Both the position numbers and the translations under genes were made by a program. A DNA stretch of 64,000 nucleotides from Myoxocephalus aenaeus (lineage: Eukaryota > Chordata > Actinopteri > Perciformes > Cottidae): NCBI GenBank assembly GCA_038501785.1, contig JBAMJR010000065.1, forward strand, positions 7,336,001-7,400,000, given 5' to 3'. Under the pieces are notes generated by a model. That model saw only the letters and a list, made by a program, of their open reading frames with translations, searched no databases and was not told the origin of the DNA. Of the stretch, positions 1 to 10,478 are shown piece after piece (within the stretch, counting starts at the first letter, position 1; each line of letters starts with the position of its first letter).

Positions 1-952
1 TAATAAAGTTTTCACAATAAAACATCTTGACTCGCCCTTTTAAACCCACCTGCAATTTTCACCTGCTTTTTAATTTTTTAATTTAAAACAATTACTAACA
101 GCTTTAATTCCGCCCCTCATGAAGACAAACTACTTTTGCACCATCCCACTACGAAAAAAAAAAAAAAAAAAAAAAAAGCACCAAATGCTGTTTGTGTTTG
201 GGACCCTGCTGGGTGCAGAAGCCTTCTCCCTGCAAGTTTACGGTCTCTGGCTGTGCAGGATATTTATTGGGGGTCTGTTCACTGGGAACCAGTTTGTGCC
301 CCGCCAGGTGTTCAGGACTAACGAAAACCTGCTTCACGCCGCTGCAGACCAGACCCGACGCGGCCGGGCAGCGCTCATGGCAGCGCGACACTTTAACAAC
401 AATAAGAAGGCTTTTTTTTTTTGGCATGACACACACACACACACAGGCGTTTGCACACACATGTCCCAGTCTGCCCAGTCACATCTGGCCCAGGTACAGC
501 AGTCCATTCCACATCCTGGCAAGCGCCGAGCAAGACTTCTCACTTTAGACAAATTAGAACCATTTTCTAAAGATTACATCAGCTGCTAGTGCACAATTAT
601 TACCACAAAAAAAAAACTATTTTCCCCCTTTTAATACACGAGAGACGTTTTACTGGGAGTTAAATGAACCAGCTATCATTTTATATCCATCCTGGTAAAT
701 GAGGTTTAACATTTTAACATTTCCGAAGGAAATATGAAGGCGGGGATCTATAAATCGTAGTAATAAAGCGTGTCTTTTCGTCTTATAAGAGCTGGGATAA
801 TCAGTGAAACTGATGTCAGCGTATAGTTCAAATCACATTTACTGGTCGCCCTTTACAGCTGACGGCCACCTTCATAGAGATATCCTCGTCCTGATGTATC
901 TGCTGTCATGTTGAGATGAGTTAATGTGAATCTGCTCCAGAGGGAAATCTCC

Positions 953-955
<3 letters not shown>

Positions 956-983
<28 letters not shown>
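956..983. repeat. (CA)14 microsatellite
   Basis: A perfect CA dinucleotide tract lies in meox1 intron 1. Similar CA/GT tracts recur through the window, as is usual in fish genomes. Confidence 0.95.
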
Positions 984-986
<3 letters not shown>

Positions 987-1202
987 GTAGCAGTCCGACC
1001 TGGACACATCCGCACCTTTGTTCTTTTGTTAGAGGCTTTAACGATGTTCCGCTGCATTCCTCCCCTAACTCAGTCCCTCTGTGGCCGGTTTGGTGGGCCC
1101 TGTGCCGACAACGCTCTCACACACGCCATGAATCAACGCTCGCATGCATCAGTTTGTTCTAAAACATGTGTCAACAAACAAATAAAGGGCAGAGGGTGTG
1201 CA

Positions 1203-1244
1203 TTAGCGCGGGCACGCGCACGCGGACGTGCACGCGCACACTCG
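1203..1244. repeat. alternating CG/CA tract, Z-DNA-prone
   Basis: The stretch is almost continuous purine-pyrimidine alternation made of GCGC, CACGCG and GTGCACGC blocks. Such tracts favour the left-handed Z conformation. It lies about 290 bp upstream of the meox1 homeobox exon. Any function is inference. Confidence 0.6.
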
Positions 1245-1468
1245 CTGCAGGTGAACGGGACTCGTATAAGCGCTGGTCATGGTGGTCTCTTTTTTTAAAA
1301 GTGCTGGTTTTGGTGTTTACTATATGAGGGGCCTCCCAGTAAAGAGGCTTTGGAGTTGTGGTTTGTTGGTTGGAAAGGTCCTTCAGGTCTGTTTAATAGT
1401 CGACGAGAGGCTGCTCACAAATTTAACTTTAGTCTTTCCATATTTAAAGCAAATGCGACGGGAAAAGT

Positions 1469-1486
1469 AAAAAAAAAAAAAAAAAA
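1469..1486 (+). repeat. poly(A)18 run upstream of the homeobox exon
   Basis: Eighteen A residues in a row end 44 bp before the exon. The run lies in the region where the branch point and distal polypyrimidine tract would normally be. Length variation here could affect acceptor use, which is inference only. Confidence 0.85.
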
Positions 1487-1530
1487 GGAACGCACACCTT
1501 TTAAACGTTCCTCTCCTGTTTCCCCTCCAG

Positions 1531-1703
1531 ATATCCAGGAGTCCAGTTTTAAGGTGGACGCCACCTGCAAGGCCCGGAAAGAGCGCACGGCGTTCACCAA
1601 GGAGCAGCTGAGGGAGCTGGAGGCCGAGTTCACTCACCACAACTACCTGACCCGGCTGCGCCGCTACGAGATCGCCGTCAACCTGGACCTCACGGAGAGA
1701 CAG
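1531..1703 (+). CDS. meox1: Mesenchyme homeobox 1, exon 2 (homeobox N-terminal part)
   Basis: This 173-nt exon lies between a CAG acceptor (1528-1530) and a GTACGC donor (1704). Its first two bases complete an Asp codon begun in exon 1. It encodes a short linker and then homeodomain residues 1-44. The sequence KERTAFTKEQLRELEAEF, with HD residues R5, L16 and F20, and the following HHNYLTRLRRYEIAVNL are nearly identical to mammalian MEOX1 and MEOX2. The intron breaks the homeodomain between Q44 and V45, a common homeobox intron position. MEOX1 is a nuclear DNA-binding factor of somite (sclerotome and dermomyotome) development. The call meox1 rather than meox2 rests on the tail encoded by the next exon and on the neighbouring etv4. 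HD residue 21 is Thr, where human MEOX proteins have Ala as I recall them, probably a lineage difference. The upstream codons are outside the window, so this is a partial CDS. Confidence 0.95.
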
Positions 1704-2420
1704 GTACGCACCTTCTCATGCGTCATATTTAGACTACTATCACTCTGTGTTGATCATTAATGTCTTAAGTATGACATGTGTTTTGTTTGATTGTTATTTC
1801 TAAGTCAAATGGGATTAATTTAGATGAAAAATCCTTGGAATTACCTCCCCAAAAATATTTAAAAAATCTAGCGGAAAGGTGCATGTTAAGAATACTGAAA
1901 TGTATAGAAATACATTTGTTTCTAAATGTCAATATTTTACCGATTACCTTTTTTTCTATTTCTACTGTGAATAAAAAATGAATAAAAGAAAGAAAAAGAA
2001 AATAAAGAAATCAAATAAATAAACAAAAGAAAGAAAGAAAAGAAAGATATCAAATAAATCAGGGTTATCATCACTTATTTAAAGTGGTGACCACATTATT
2101 CTAAATAGCTCCCCCTCCGCTGTCTAATATTAATGCATGCACATAGATACATTTAGATTATAATGAACCGTTTTTTCCACGATGTATTTCTTCGTGCTGC
2201 GGTCGGAGCAGAATGACATGCAGCTCTAATGAGTGGGCGGCGGCTCCAGACTGGATGAAATGGGGCGAACATGTGTCGATGCTGCTGGATGAAACCTCCG
2301 TCTGTCTGTCAGGCCCGATGGCCCGGCTCCTCCTAATGAGGCCACGGTGCCACAGTGACCACACATACTGCCGTCTGCTGCCTCAATCTATTTCCCAGAC
2401 CTCCAGAAAGAAAGAAAAAA

Positions 2421-2432
2421 CACACACACACT

Positions 2433-2468
<36 letters not shown>

Positions 2469-2470
2469 CA
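2421..2470. repeat. compound (CA)n(TA)n microsatellite
   Basis: CA repeats with one CTCA interruption run directly into a TA tract inside meox1 intron 2. Confidence 0.95.
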
Positions 2471-3384
2471 CTTCTGTACGGACGGACACACTCGCACACA
2501 GCCGGTTCCATCTTTACTCAGAGGTCCCGCTGCAACTGGTCGGCTTTTTCCAACTCATCCTACGCGCCTTGGCGCTTTCGCCGGCCTTTCAGTCGGCTGC
2601 AACGTGGAGAAGAAACTCAAAGAGGTTGGAGGGGGGGATGTGCAGAGTTCACCTCAAACTTCCTCAACCTGAGAGTGTCATTCCTTGAGCTGCTAGAGTC
2701 ATTTTCGTATTTAAATTCAATCGCGACTCTCAGAAAATGTCATTTTTTTCATGAACTACGTCCAAGAGCTTGGACTTCAGGCTTTCGACATAATACAACA
2801 GGTTTTAATGGGTTGTATCAGCTTAAAAGATATGGATGGAGATATTCTATAAATCCCATTTAAAGGCCTAACCCAACAACAAATGGATCACACTAACAAA
2901 CCATTAACAACCTGTGTCTCCAAAGCCGTATACACCTTCCTCCTCTGTGCCATAGAGCTCCATTGCTGCTCACTGTTGCTCTGGGTGACATGTTCCTTCA
3001 TTGTGGTGAACTTTAGGCCTGTAGTTTTAATTTAAATTAATCCCACTGCTGCTGTAAATACTCACTCGAGCGCCAAATTATGAATCCACTGCTGAAAAAG
3101 TCACCATTTCAGTCACAATTTCCTCTTTAGGAAGGAATAGGGTGTGTTCGGGCAGTTGGAAGGTGTTCACTAATGGACACATTTTAGTTTTTTTTGTCTT
3201 TTCATGGGATTTGTTGACAATTAAAAACCCATAAAACAACCAGAGACATTCATATCACTTCATCTGTGACATCCAACATGGCTGAAGTACGGCACAAGCC
3301 CCAGATTCATTGTGACATTGTCTTGAGCGAACCTTCTCAATCACAGACCCTCGGTTGTTTTTCTGCCGTATATATTTGCAGGAA

Positions 3385-3406
3385 GTGTGTGTGTGTGTGT
3401 GTGTGT
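3385..3406. repeat. (GT)11 microsatellite
   Basis: A simple GT tract in meox1 intron 2. Confidence 0.95.
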
Positions 3407-4021
3407 TTTTGTGCTGCTATTCTTGGCCCGGACAGTTGAAGCATGATATCATTCACATTTGGGAGCGGTGCAGTGACACAGATGAGCAAGCGTCCACGCT
3501 GTAAACTCACATCCTGTGTAGGCCGACATCCTGATGGTTGACTCTCTCTGACCCCGCTGTCCACACGATACTCTCTCCGCCGGAGCTTTTCTGAGCCAGA
3601 ACCGAGGAGCTCTGTGCCGACAACTCAAAATGCAAACGGAGCCAGTTAACATACTGCGCTGGGAGATTTGTGGGGGGATTATTTGTCTATTTTTCCGCTG
3701 ACCGTGTTGTAAAGTTTGGCAAAAAATTGCAACACAGGGAGAAAAAGCCACAGTGATCCTGTGAGATTTGGTGGAATAATTCTGCACTGTGTCAGTTATC
3801 TGGAATAGATTCTTATTGTTCATTTCATTGCATGATTCTTCTGTTTAAATGGTAAACATCAAATTACATCTTAGTCTAGTGTATTTATATACATTTACTT
3901 TCTCTTGCAATTGTCTTTTTAATTGCTCTCGTATAGTTTCTACTTTTACTTCTGTTCTAATTTTAGTTTTGTATTCCTCTCCTTATTTATTGATTACTTC
4001 CCCTACTTAATCCCTACTTGT

Positions 4022-4098
4022 GTTTATGTGTTCTTGTGCTGCTGCAACAACTGAATTTCCCCTCTGGGGATCAATAAAGCCTTTTATTATCCTACAAC
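4022..4098 (+). repeat. LINE 3'-tail-like interspersed repeat
   Basis: The stretch reads GCTGCTGCAACAACTGAATTT, then CCCCTCTGGGGATCAATAAAG. It matches from memory the 3' end of a retroposon family very common in teleosts, in which a small CCCC/GGGG hairpin precedes AATAAA. A degraded piece in the other orientation may occur near 15540. The family name cannot be confirmed without a repeat library. Confidence 0.55.
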
Positions 4099-4596
4099 AT
4101 CTTATAAAATGTCAGAAAATTGTGTGAAAAAATATATATTTTCCCCTTAAAATTGCTTTTTTTAATCTGAACAGTCCAAAACCCTCAAGATGTTCTTTTT
4201 AACCAGTGGATTTTTGCTTAAAAACTAATTTACGAATAGTAGATTAATATAATATTTGTAGATACCTTTATTAGTGAATGTGCACAATATGACGACAGGG
4301 ATCTTTTTTGTGTGTGTGTTGATCTGTTTGCAATAGTAATGCATAAAGTGACAGGAAAGTAGAGCAAACAGACAACGTAAAGTGAAAAGTGAGAAGAAAT
4401 ACAGCTAATAAAATAGATACCTTTTCTGTGGATCAATCGATTGATAACATTGATCTGGAACAGCAGGAGGCAAATGTACCTCCTCATTTGATCCATGCAC
4501 GCTGATGACATCATGATCTTTAACCACGATTCTTTATCAAAAGTCCAGAACACGCTTTAAACTCGAGCGTTTTTTGCTTTTGTTTCCGTGCAACAG

Positions 4597-4718
4597 GTGA
4601 AAGTGTGGTTTCAGAACCGGAGGATGAAGTGGAAGCGAGTGAAGGGAGGACAGTCGTCTTCGCCCAACGACCTGGAAAATGACGACATAGACTCGGCGGC
4701 TTCGCCCAGCTCTGAATG

Positions 4719-4719
<1 letters not shown>
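4597..4719 (+). CDS. meox1: Mesenchyme homeobox 1, last exon (recognition helix and C-terminus)
   Basis: The coding part starts after the CAACAG acceptor and continues the homeodomain exactly at V45. It encodes the recognition helix with invariant W48, F49, Q50, N51 and R53 (VKVWFQNRRMKWKRVK). A 24-residue tail follows, rich in Ser, Asp and Glu, and ends SAASPSSE before TGA at 4717-4719. The same short acidic-serine ending is typical of MEOX1. MEOX2 has a much longer tail ending in HSSEHAHL. The reading frame joins exon 2 without a break. It is a sequence-specific nuclear transcription factor. The gene is followed at about 48 kb by etv4 in the same orientation, as in human 17q21, which supports orthology to MEOX1. 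Confidence 0.95.

Positions 4720-4720
<1 letters not shown>

Positions 4721-4762
<42 letters not shown>
4721..4762. repeat. (CA)21 microsatellite abutting the meox1 stop codon
   Basis: Twenty-one perfect CA units start one nucleotide after TGA. The tract is therefore transcribed at the very start of the 3'UTR. Confidence 0.95.
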
Positions 4763-4767
<5 letters not shown>

Positions 4768-5378
4768 GGCGGGACGGCGGTCTGAAAGAAGGAGACGACA
4801 CAGAGAGACTCGGGGGGTCAACTGGACGATGCAACCTTTCTGCTCTCGTCTTTGGAAAAGCTGCAGGAATCAAACCAAGATCACGTGTTTAATACCCAGG
4901 AAGAAATCAACGAGCATCTTCTTTGCTGTTGTAAATAGTTGATTTTTGTCCACAATGAACTGCATTTCGATAAATACTCCGCTCCGACTGTGTTTTAAAT
5001 ATTAGAGGTGATACTTGTGGTCATTGTAGATCAGTGACAGAGTCCAGATAGCAGCTTTGAGGCCGCTGATGACACATCAGAGCGTGATTGTGATTGTGTT
5101 TGAGAGCATCTCCTTCGGTTCCAGTATTGTAATCTCGGCCTTTTGACGCTTGACTACAACCACCTGGGAAAACTCAGACTGCACAAGTGTTGCCAAGCCA
5201 TAAGTGCCTCAGAATCCGATGACTTTTGCTTCATTTTGTCAGTTGATTTTTCCTAGAATATAGTTGTTGTTTTTTCTTTTCTTATCTGTCATGCATTTTT
5301 TTTTTTTATACTATTCTTTTTTTTATACATGTTGAATGTTATTGATAAAATACAGATGTTGCCTGTTTCTGCAAATAG

Positions 5379-5384
5379 AATAAA
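5379..5384 (+). terminator. meox1: polyadenylation signal AATAAA for meox1
   Basis: A canonical AATAAA lies 660 nt after the stop codon, downstream of U-rich sequence. It is the best candidate for the transcript end. Earlier near-matches such as GATAAAAT at 5345 are weaker. Confidence 0.6.
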
Positions 5385-5400
5385 TCATCTGCTGCCAAAT

Positions 5401-5640
5401 GATGGGAAAAATATCTCGATAATTTCTTCCGCCCTCCGAACAGCAACCGATCGGACAGAAGGTACACGTGTGCATGACGTGGAGATCTTTAGGTAAGAAG
5501 TTATAAGTGCTGCGAATTCATTGTTCATCGGTGGAAAAACAAAAGAACCGTGTTTAAGAATGGTGATGTCATCTTTCTGCGTCAGAGCCAGAGAAACGGC
5601 GTCAAAACATACAGAAAATGACAACGTGACAAACATTAAA
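5401..5640. other. start of the meox1-etv4 intergenic interval
   Basis: This is unique-looking sequence just past the meox1 poly(A) signal. No gene, RNA or motif is recognised in it. Confidence 0.5.
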
Positions 5641-6100
5641 GCTGCACTCATCAATGTCTTTACACAAACAATGGATCACATGACTACGTGTCACGTCGCA
5701 GAGGTCGCTCGTAGTGTTTTAGCGTCTTTAAGCTCATTGTTTTGGTTCACTCTCACGGCTCTCATCAAGCTCGTCGTTAGCTGTTTTCAGTGAAAGACGT
5801 CAGATTGATTCACTGTTCACCAAACTTTATTCAGCTGGTGAACATAGCGGCGCATTTAGCCGCCAAAGAGACGGATACTTCCTCAGGAGTTATTGGAGAC
5901 CAAAACAGAATTAAAAGGGGCGGTGAATTATGACTTAGAGTCAGGTCGCCAGAGTCTAAATTAACGATAATGTTCGATCTGTGAATAGATACTGTTTGCT
6001 TACATGTTTGCAATATCAACTTGAAGCACAGGCTCGTATGATCACAGCTTGTTTTTCCGCTGCCGACAAATGTAAAAAAACGAAAAAATCCATTAAGTGT
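5641..6100. repeat. dispersed repeat family C, copy 1
   Basis: The words GGAGTTATTGGAGACCAAAA, GCATTTAGCCGCCAAAGAGAC and GGTGAATTATGACTTAGA are shared, with divergence, with the segments at about 13185-13440 and 48345-48470. The three scattered, diverged copies indicate an old interspersed repeat of teleost type. No coding capacity is seen. Confidence 0.55.
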
Positions 6101-7190
6101 TTTAAGCCGGCTCGCAGGCTTGTCCCTTTTTTTTGGCAAAAAAAATCACGGTGATTCCAGCAGATGTGCCGCAATGTGCTCCAGAGGTCCCGTAAACCTT
6201 AAAGCGACCAATGCGCGACCGCGAATGAAACGCTGGAGCCGGGTTCCCAGGTCCAGAGAGAGTCGTGCAGAAGACGAGGACGGCGTGGACGGAAAGCATC
6301 CGATGGCCCCGGGACGATGGAGCCGGAGCCAAACTCCTCCTCCACGCTGCTTTCCAGCTGCCTTCGGATGCGAAGGAAGAACGGGATAAAACAATTACAT
6401 ACATGTTCTGTTACAATTGTTAGATCAGCATGTTATACGTTTTATTTTGAAACAGGAAATGTCCTGTAACTTGTCAGGTGACTTGTAATCAGGAAGTGAA
6501 GGAAGAACGTGGCTCAGAGCCGCTGTTTTCGGTAGTTTTCCAATCTAGTTGAGTCTGCCTGCATCTTATGCCTTTTGATGGCATCGTTGGTATGTATTGA
6601 TTTGTTTTATTGTTACTTATGATCGCAGATGATTATTTTTGTGACAATGTTTAGTTTTGGAAAGTTTATTATAGTTAATGACTCGATGGACTGTCGTTAA
6701 AGTTCATATGACAGAATAAATACAAGTAGATATGAATAAATAGTTGATGATATGTTCAAATATAGTCGTTTACAGGAACATATGTAGGTAAATCAGCAGT
6801 AAATACATAAAAAGTAGCGGTTAAAAACAGCATAATACATCTTGTTTTCTTTTATTCTATGCATTTGGGGTATTTTTTAATTACACAGCATAAAAGATGC
6901 TATTCAGTTTTGAATGACCTGTAGCCTTTTGGGAAAGTGTTTGTTCAGTGTTCCTTTAAAAGAAAAATATGATAATAGTTTCCCAAAGTTAACGGGGCAG
7001 ATGCTCCTCCAGTCCCCAGCGGGAGGATCGTGTCTTTGACACGTGTACTGGTGTCACGTGTTTAACTAAAGATATAAAAGTGACAAGGATGTTTTTATCG
7101 CACTGACGTAAAAGTCACGAGTCACAGCAGCACACTTCTTTTCGTACTTTTCTTTTTACTATTTTCTTTTCCTCAAAATGTCACCTTTTC
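6101..7190. other. intergenic, nothing recognised
   Basis: A moderately GC-rich part (6150-6390) carries overlapping short open frames on both strands without a known protein family. It is followed by AT-rich sequence. No gene is supported. Confidence 0.5.
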
Positions 7191-7620
7191 ACCCCTGATG
7201 CGTGTTTGAAGAAGCTGCTCAGAGAGACCTGCCCCCTCCGTACCGTATCAAGACATCGGCATGAACCCGGTGTCTGACTCGGCCTGTCTGGTCGCATGAG
7301 CAGCTCCGTTGTCCCGGGTCACCCGCTTCAGTGAAGTCTTCCTGTCTGGGGGCCGCAGCGACAAAACCTTATCTGGAGGGATTAGGCCGCCCTCGGTGTG
7401 TAATATGGGTGTTCAGCGAGAGCCCCATGATTATCTTCATTAATATCTCGCGTGGAGGTCGGGTGTCCCCGAGGTCAGATGGGAATCAGGCCCTCATCAA
7501 CGCCGGACTAGATCCCGTCTGTAGCGCCGTAATCCTCAAGAATGTTTTCATAACGGCAAGTGGTCTCCTGCAGACCCGCTCAGATCTCTGGGATTGGTCT
7601 GAAGTGACCTGACAAGCACT
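7190..7620. promoter_or_regulatory. candidate conserved non-coding element downstream of meox1
   Basis: This compact, repeat-free, balanced-GC block is set between AT-rich and microsatellite DNA. It includes a homeobox/GATA-like core (GATTATCTTCATTAATATC near 7430-7448). It looks unlike the surrounding repeats. Conservation cannot be tested here, so this is a candidate only. Confidence 0.25.
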
Positions 7621-7641
7621 GACAGAGCTATAAGTGGAGTA

Positions 7642-7661
7642 GTGTGTGTGTGTGTGTGTGT
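7642..7661. repeat. (GT)10 microsatellite
   Basis: A short perfect GT tract in intergenic DNA. Confidence 0.9.
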
Positions 7662-10453
7662 AGGAACATTCCCTTTTGCACACCATCGCTGTGGTTCCAG
7701 TCCGCTCACAAAGGGCCGTTAACCTGACGAGGTGGAGTCGGGCTCCAAAAGATTTTTTTGGGGGTCCCGGCGCGCCATTTACAACGGAAGCATCTGGATG
7801 GGGCCAATTTGATCTCAACCTGAGTGGAACCGAGACAAACCCACGCACGGGGGGCCCCCAGGACCAGAAGAAGACGAAGAAGAAGAAGGAGAAAAAAAAG
7901 AAAAACTTGCTGGCTGACCACTTGCGTATGATGGAAAAGGGAAATAATAGGTGGGTATGGGTGAAAAGACGGCTTCTCAAGTACAGGATGTTGTTGTAGC
8001 AGGTAGCCAGTCATCCAATTTCCTGCTTCCCAAAGAAAACAAGAGCTGGAGCACACGAGTCCCCAGACTTACAATGGTGAGCCTATGCTCAGACTCCGGC
8101 CAACCAAACAAAGCCTTCAGAGGTTACTGCCCTTTTTTCTGCTGGTCTGCAGGGACCGCGGTTTGGCGGGAGGGCGGGGACGGTTGTTCCACGCACACAC
8201 GCGGAGTCGGGGTCAAGTGTTACTGTACGTCTGACCTCCGGGCCCCCGCTGCAGCTGCTGGGGGCGGAGCGACTCCGAGCCGGTCCTGTGCCCGCCCACC
8301 CCTCAGCCTCTATTAGGGTCTATTATTGTATTAGTGGTAATAGTAGTCAAAATAAACCATGTCCAACTGTAATGATAGTATTAATATCAGCAGTGTAAAC
8401 TAATGAAGCTGGAATGTTGTTCTTCCACCGTGGAGTTTCCTTTTTAAGGCACAGGGGTGGCCAAATTTATGGATTAGGTTTAATTGGTGGTGTTGTGATT
8501 GTGGGATGTTCGACGAAGCCAAAACACCCAAGAGAACGCAGGTTTTCCCTTTCACTTTTTTTTTTTACCCCACCAATAGCTGTGAACACGTCGTTCTATT
8601 TTTGTTATTGATTCAGGATGAATCGATTTGGAGGTAACGCGTTCCCAGTAATATCTCCGGAGCTGTAGTTATAAACGCAGATTCAGCTGCAGGAAACATT
8701 CTTGGAATAACTCGTCTTCTTTTGAAAATAACCTTCTCTGTGGGCAAAGAGCAATAAGAAAACATTTGGCCGGTGACTTCACTCTCAGCACTCAACGGGA
8801 ATATTCTCTAAAACAAGCTTTCAGCACACGGAACGTATTGCCACTAAAAGCACAGATTACCGGAGAATTCGGCCAAAAGCTCGATTTAAGCGAGCGGGCT
8901 CTCGCTCAAACCACGTCGGTGCAAAAAAAGTTGCGTTTTTTTTTTGGTGTGTGACATGAGCGTTTCCATTTTTAAAAACATTTCCAGTTGTGACTCACTC
9001 ATCTGGATGAAACAGTATTAATTAAAAATGTGGTATTCCTACAGTTAACCTCAGAGCATTCAAACATATTGTAGTTGACACCACGGCCTATATACAAGAA
9101 ATGATTCATTCCAGCATGTGTAGTGCCAAAAGCATCATTAGCAAAAAAGGGTTCAGTGAGTTCTTAAACATTACATGCAACGTTGTATTTTTAACATGTA
9201 TTTATAGTCACAGTAACTTCAGAAAACTCAGAACTGCTCTGTATGTGCGACAGTTTTCTATGCAATTGTTGGCTTTTTCAAAAAATACATCTTCATGAAA
9301 TATTAATGTCTAAGTTCTTCTATGTTGATGGGACAAAAGTCATTTAAAAACAACAACAATAGTCATTTTCATGTATTTGAGTGGATAAGAGGATGTGAGT
9401 TAGCTGTATTTTAGTCTATATTTATTTATATTTTATAAAACACCATGAAATATTCCACAGGGAGTGAGCAAACGCTCTGTCCGAAATCTGCAGCAAAAGT
9501 TAATATTTTTCAACACACTCAAAGAGAAATCCGGACAAACGAAAGGACAGGTTTTGTAAACTGATTGGAGTTCAGAGGTTCCCATAGGAATGAATGGACC
9601 AGTCGACTACCACGTCTCATAGCTATGTGGAAACAAGGCAAAAATATACATAGAAACCTTAATATCTCTTTTTATGAGAAGATAAGTACATTACTTGGAC
9701 AAAACAATATAAATTGAAAACAACAAACTTCTTTAAATGTTCTCTTCTCAACTGAAACTGGAATGATAAAGCGTCGTGGTACGATTAGCTTTACTGGACC
9801 TTTTTACCTCTGAAGTACATTTATTTTGAAAACCCCGAGTGCTCTGCTTCGCCTCCAGCTGCTCTTGGCGGGAAAAAGATCTTGATGGATCGCCGGAGGT
9901 GTGAAGGTCAGCTCTACAAGAGGCGACCGTAGAAATTAAAGCTTGGCCTTCTCCTACCGGGGGCCCTCTGCGCTCTGCGCTCCATCTGCACGCTGTTATT
10001 GTGTTCAGGCAGCTCGCCGGTCACATCAAAGACTCACCGACTGGCCGATATGGACCAACACTGCTGTGAAAACGGCAGATAGCGAGAGTTAAGATAACAT
10101 CGTAATGCGATAATATTGTGGGGGTGTTTGAAGGAGGAAGGGAGGGAGAATGTGGCTTACAAAAATCTTTTTTTTTCTTTTTTTTTAAACTCAACTGACA
10201 TGACCATGGGAACAGAAAAGTCTTGAGACTCGGCTTCTTTTTAGACTCTTTTTTTTTTTTTTTTTTACGGTAAGCGTCTGTCCCGAACATGTCGGTCTCA
10301 CCCCGCCGCCGGCTGCAAAAGACGGAGCGGTCGCTGGGTTTTGTCAAGTGAAATGGACCCCGGAGCAACTCAATGTAACGAGACTGTTCCCCTGTGTGCT
10401 CGGCCCTCCTCTCTGCGAACCTTCATCCAGTTACCCGGATAACGTGGACACAA
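7662..10453. other. intergenic, no gene recognised
   Basis: This stretch includes an AAG-rich run (7868-7905), AT-rich DNA from about 8950 to 9500 and homopolymer A/T runs near 10168-10266. Short open frames are frameless low-complexity or unrecognised. Nothing here is supported as a gene. Confidence 0.55.
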
Positions 10454-10478
10454 ACACACACACACACACACACACACA
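10454..10478. repeat. (CA)12 microsatellite
   Basis: A simple CA tract. Confidence 0.9.

Larger units (their letters stand above)
1..1530 (+). other. meox1: meox1 intron 1 (3' part)
   Basis: This is intronic sequence ending in a good acceptor: a pyrimidine-rich stretch and CAG at 1528-1530 just before the homeobox exon. No MEOX1 exon 1 sequence (the N-terminal protein with its start codon) is recognisable here, so exon 1 lies left of the window. The stretch holds poly(A) runs near 156 and 1469, a (CA)14 tract at 956-983 and an alternating purine-pyrimidine GC/CA tract near 1205-1243. The open frames at 119-589 run through poly-lysine and CA-repeat sequence and are not considered genes. Confidence 0.8.
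1704..4596 (+). other. meox1: meox1 intron 2
   Basis: This 2.9-kb intron splits the homeobox. It begins with GTACGC and ends TGCAACAG before 4597. It contains a CA/TA compound microsatellite (2421-2470), a GT tract (3385-3406), a LINE-tail-like repeat (4022-4098) and otherwise AT-rich sequence. No conserved exon is visible in it. Confidence 0.9.
4720..5400 (+). other. meox1: meox1 3' untranslated region
   Basis: The 3'UTR begins with a (CA)21 tract one base after the stop codon. It continues with unique sequence and T-rich runs (about 5257-5325), and ends near an AATAAA signal at 5379-5384. The exact cleavage site is not visible; about 10-30 nt past the signal is expected. The end coordinate is therefore approximate. 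Confidence 0.65.

Noticed and set aside
119..589. Open frames at the left edge as a possible gene or meox1 exon 1
   Set aside because: They run through a poly(A) stretch and a CA tract and show no MEOX1 N-terminal sequence.
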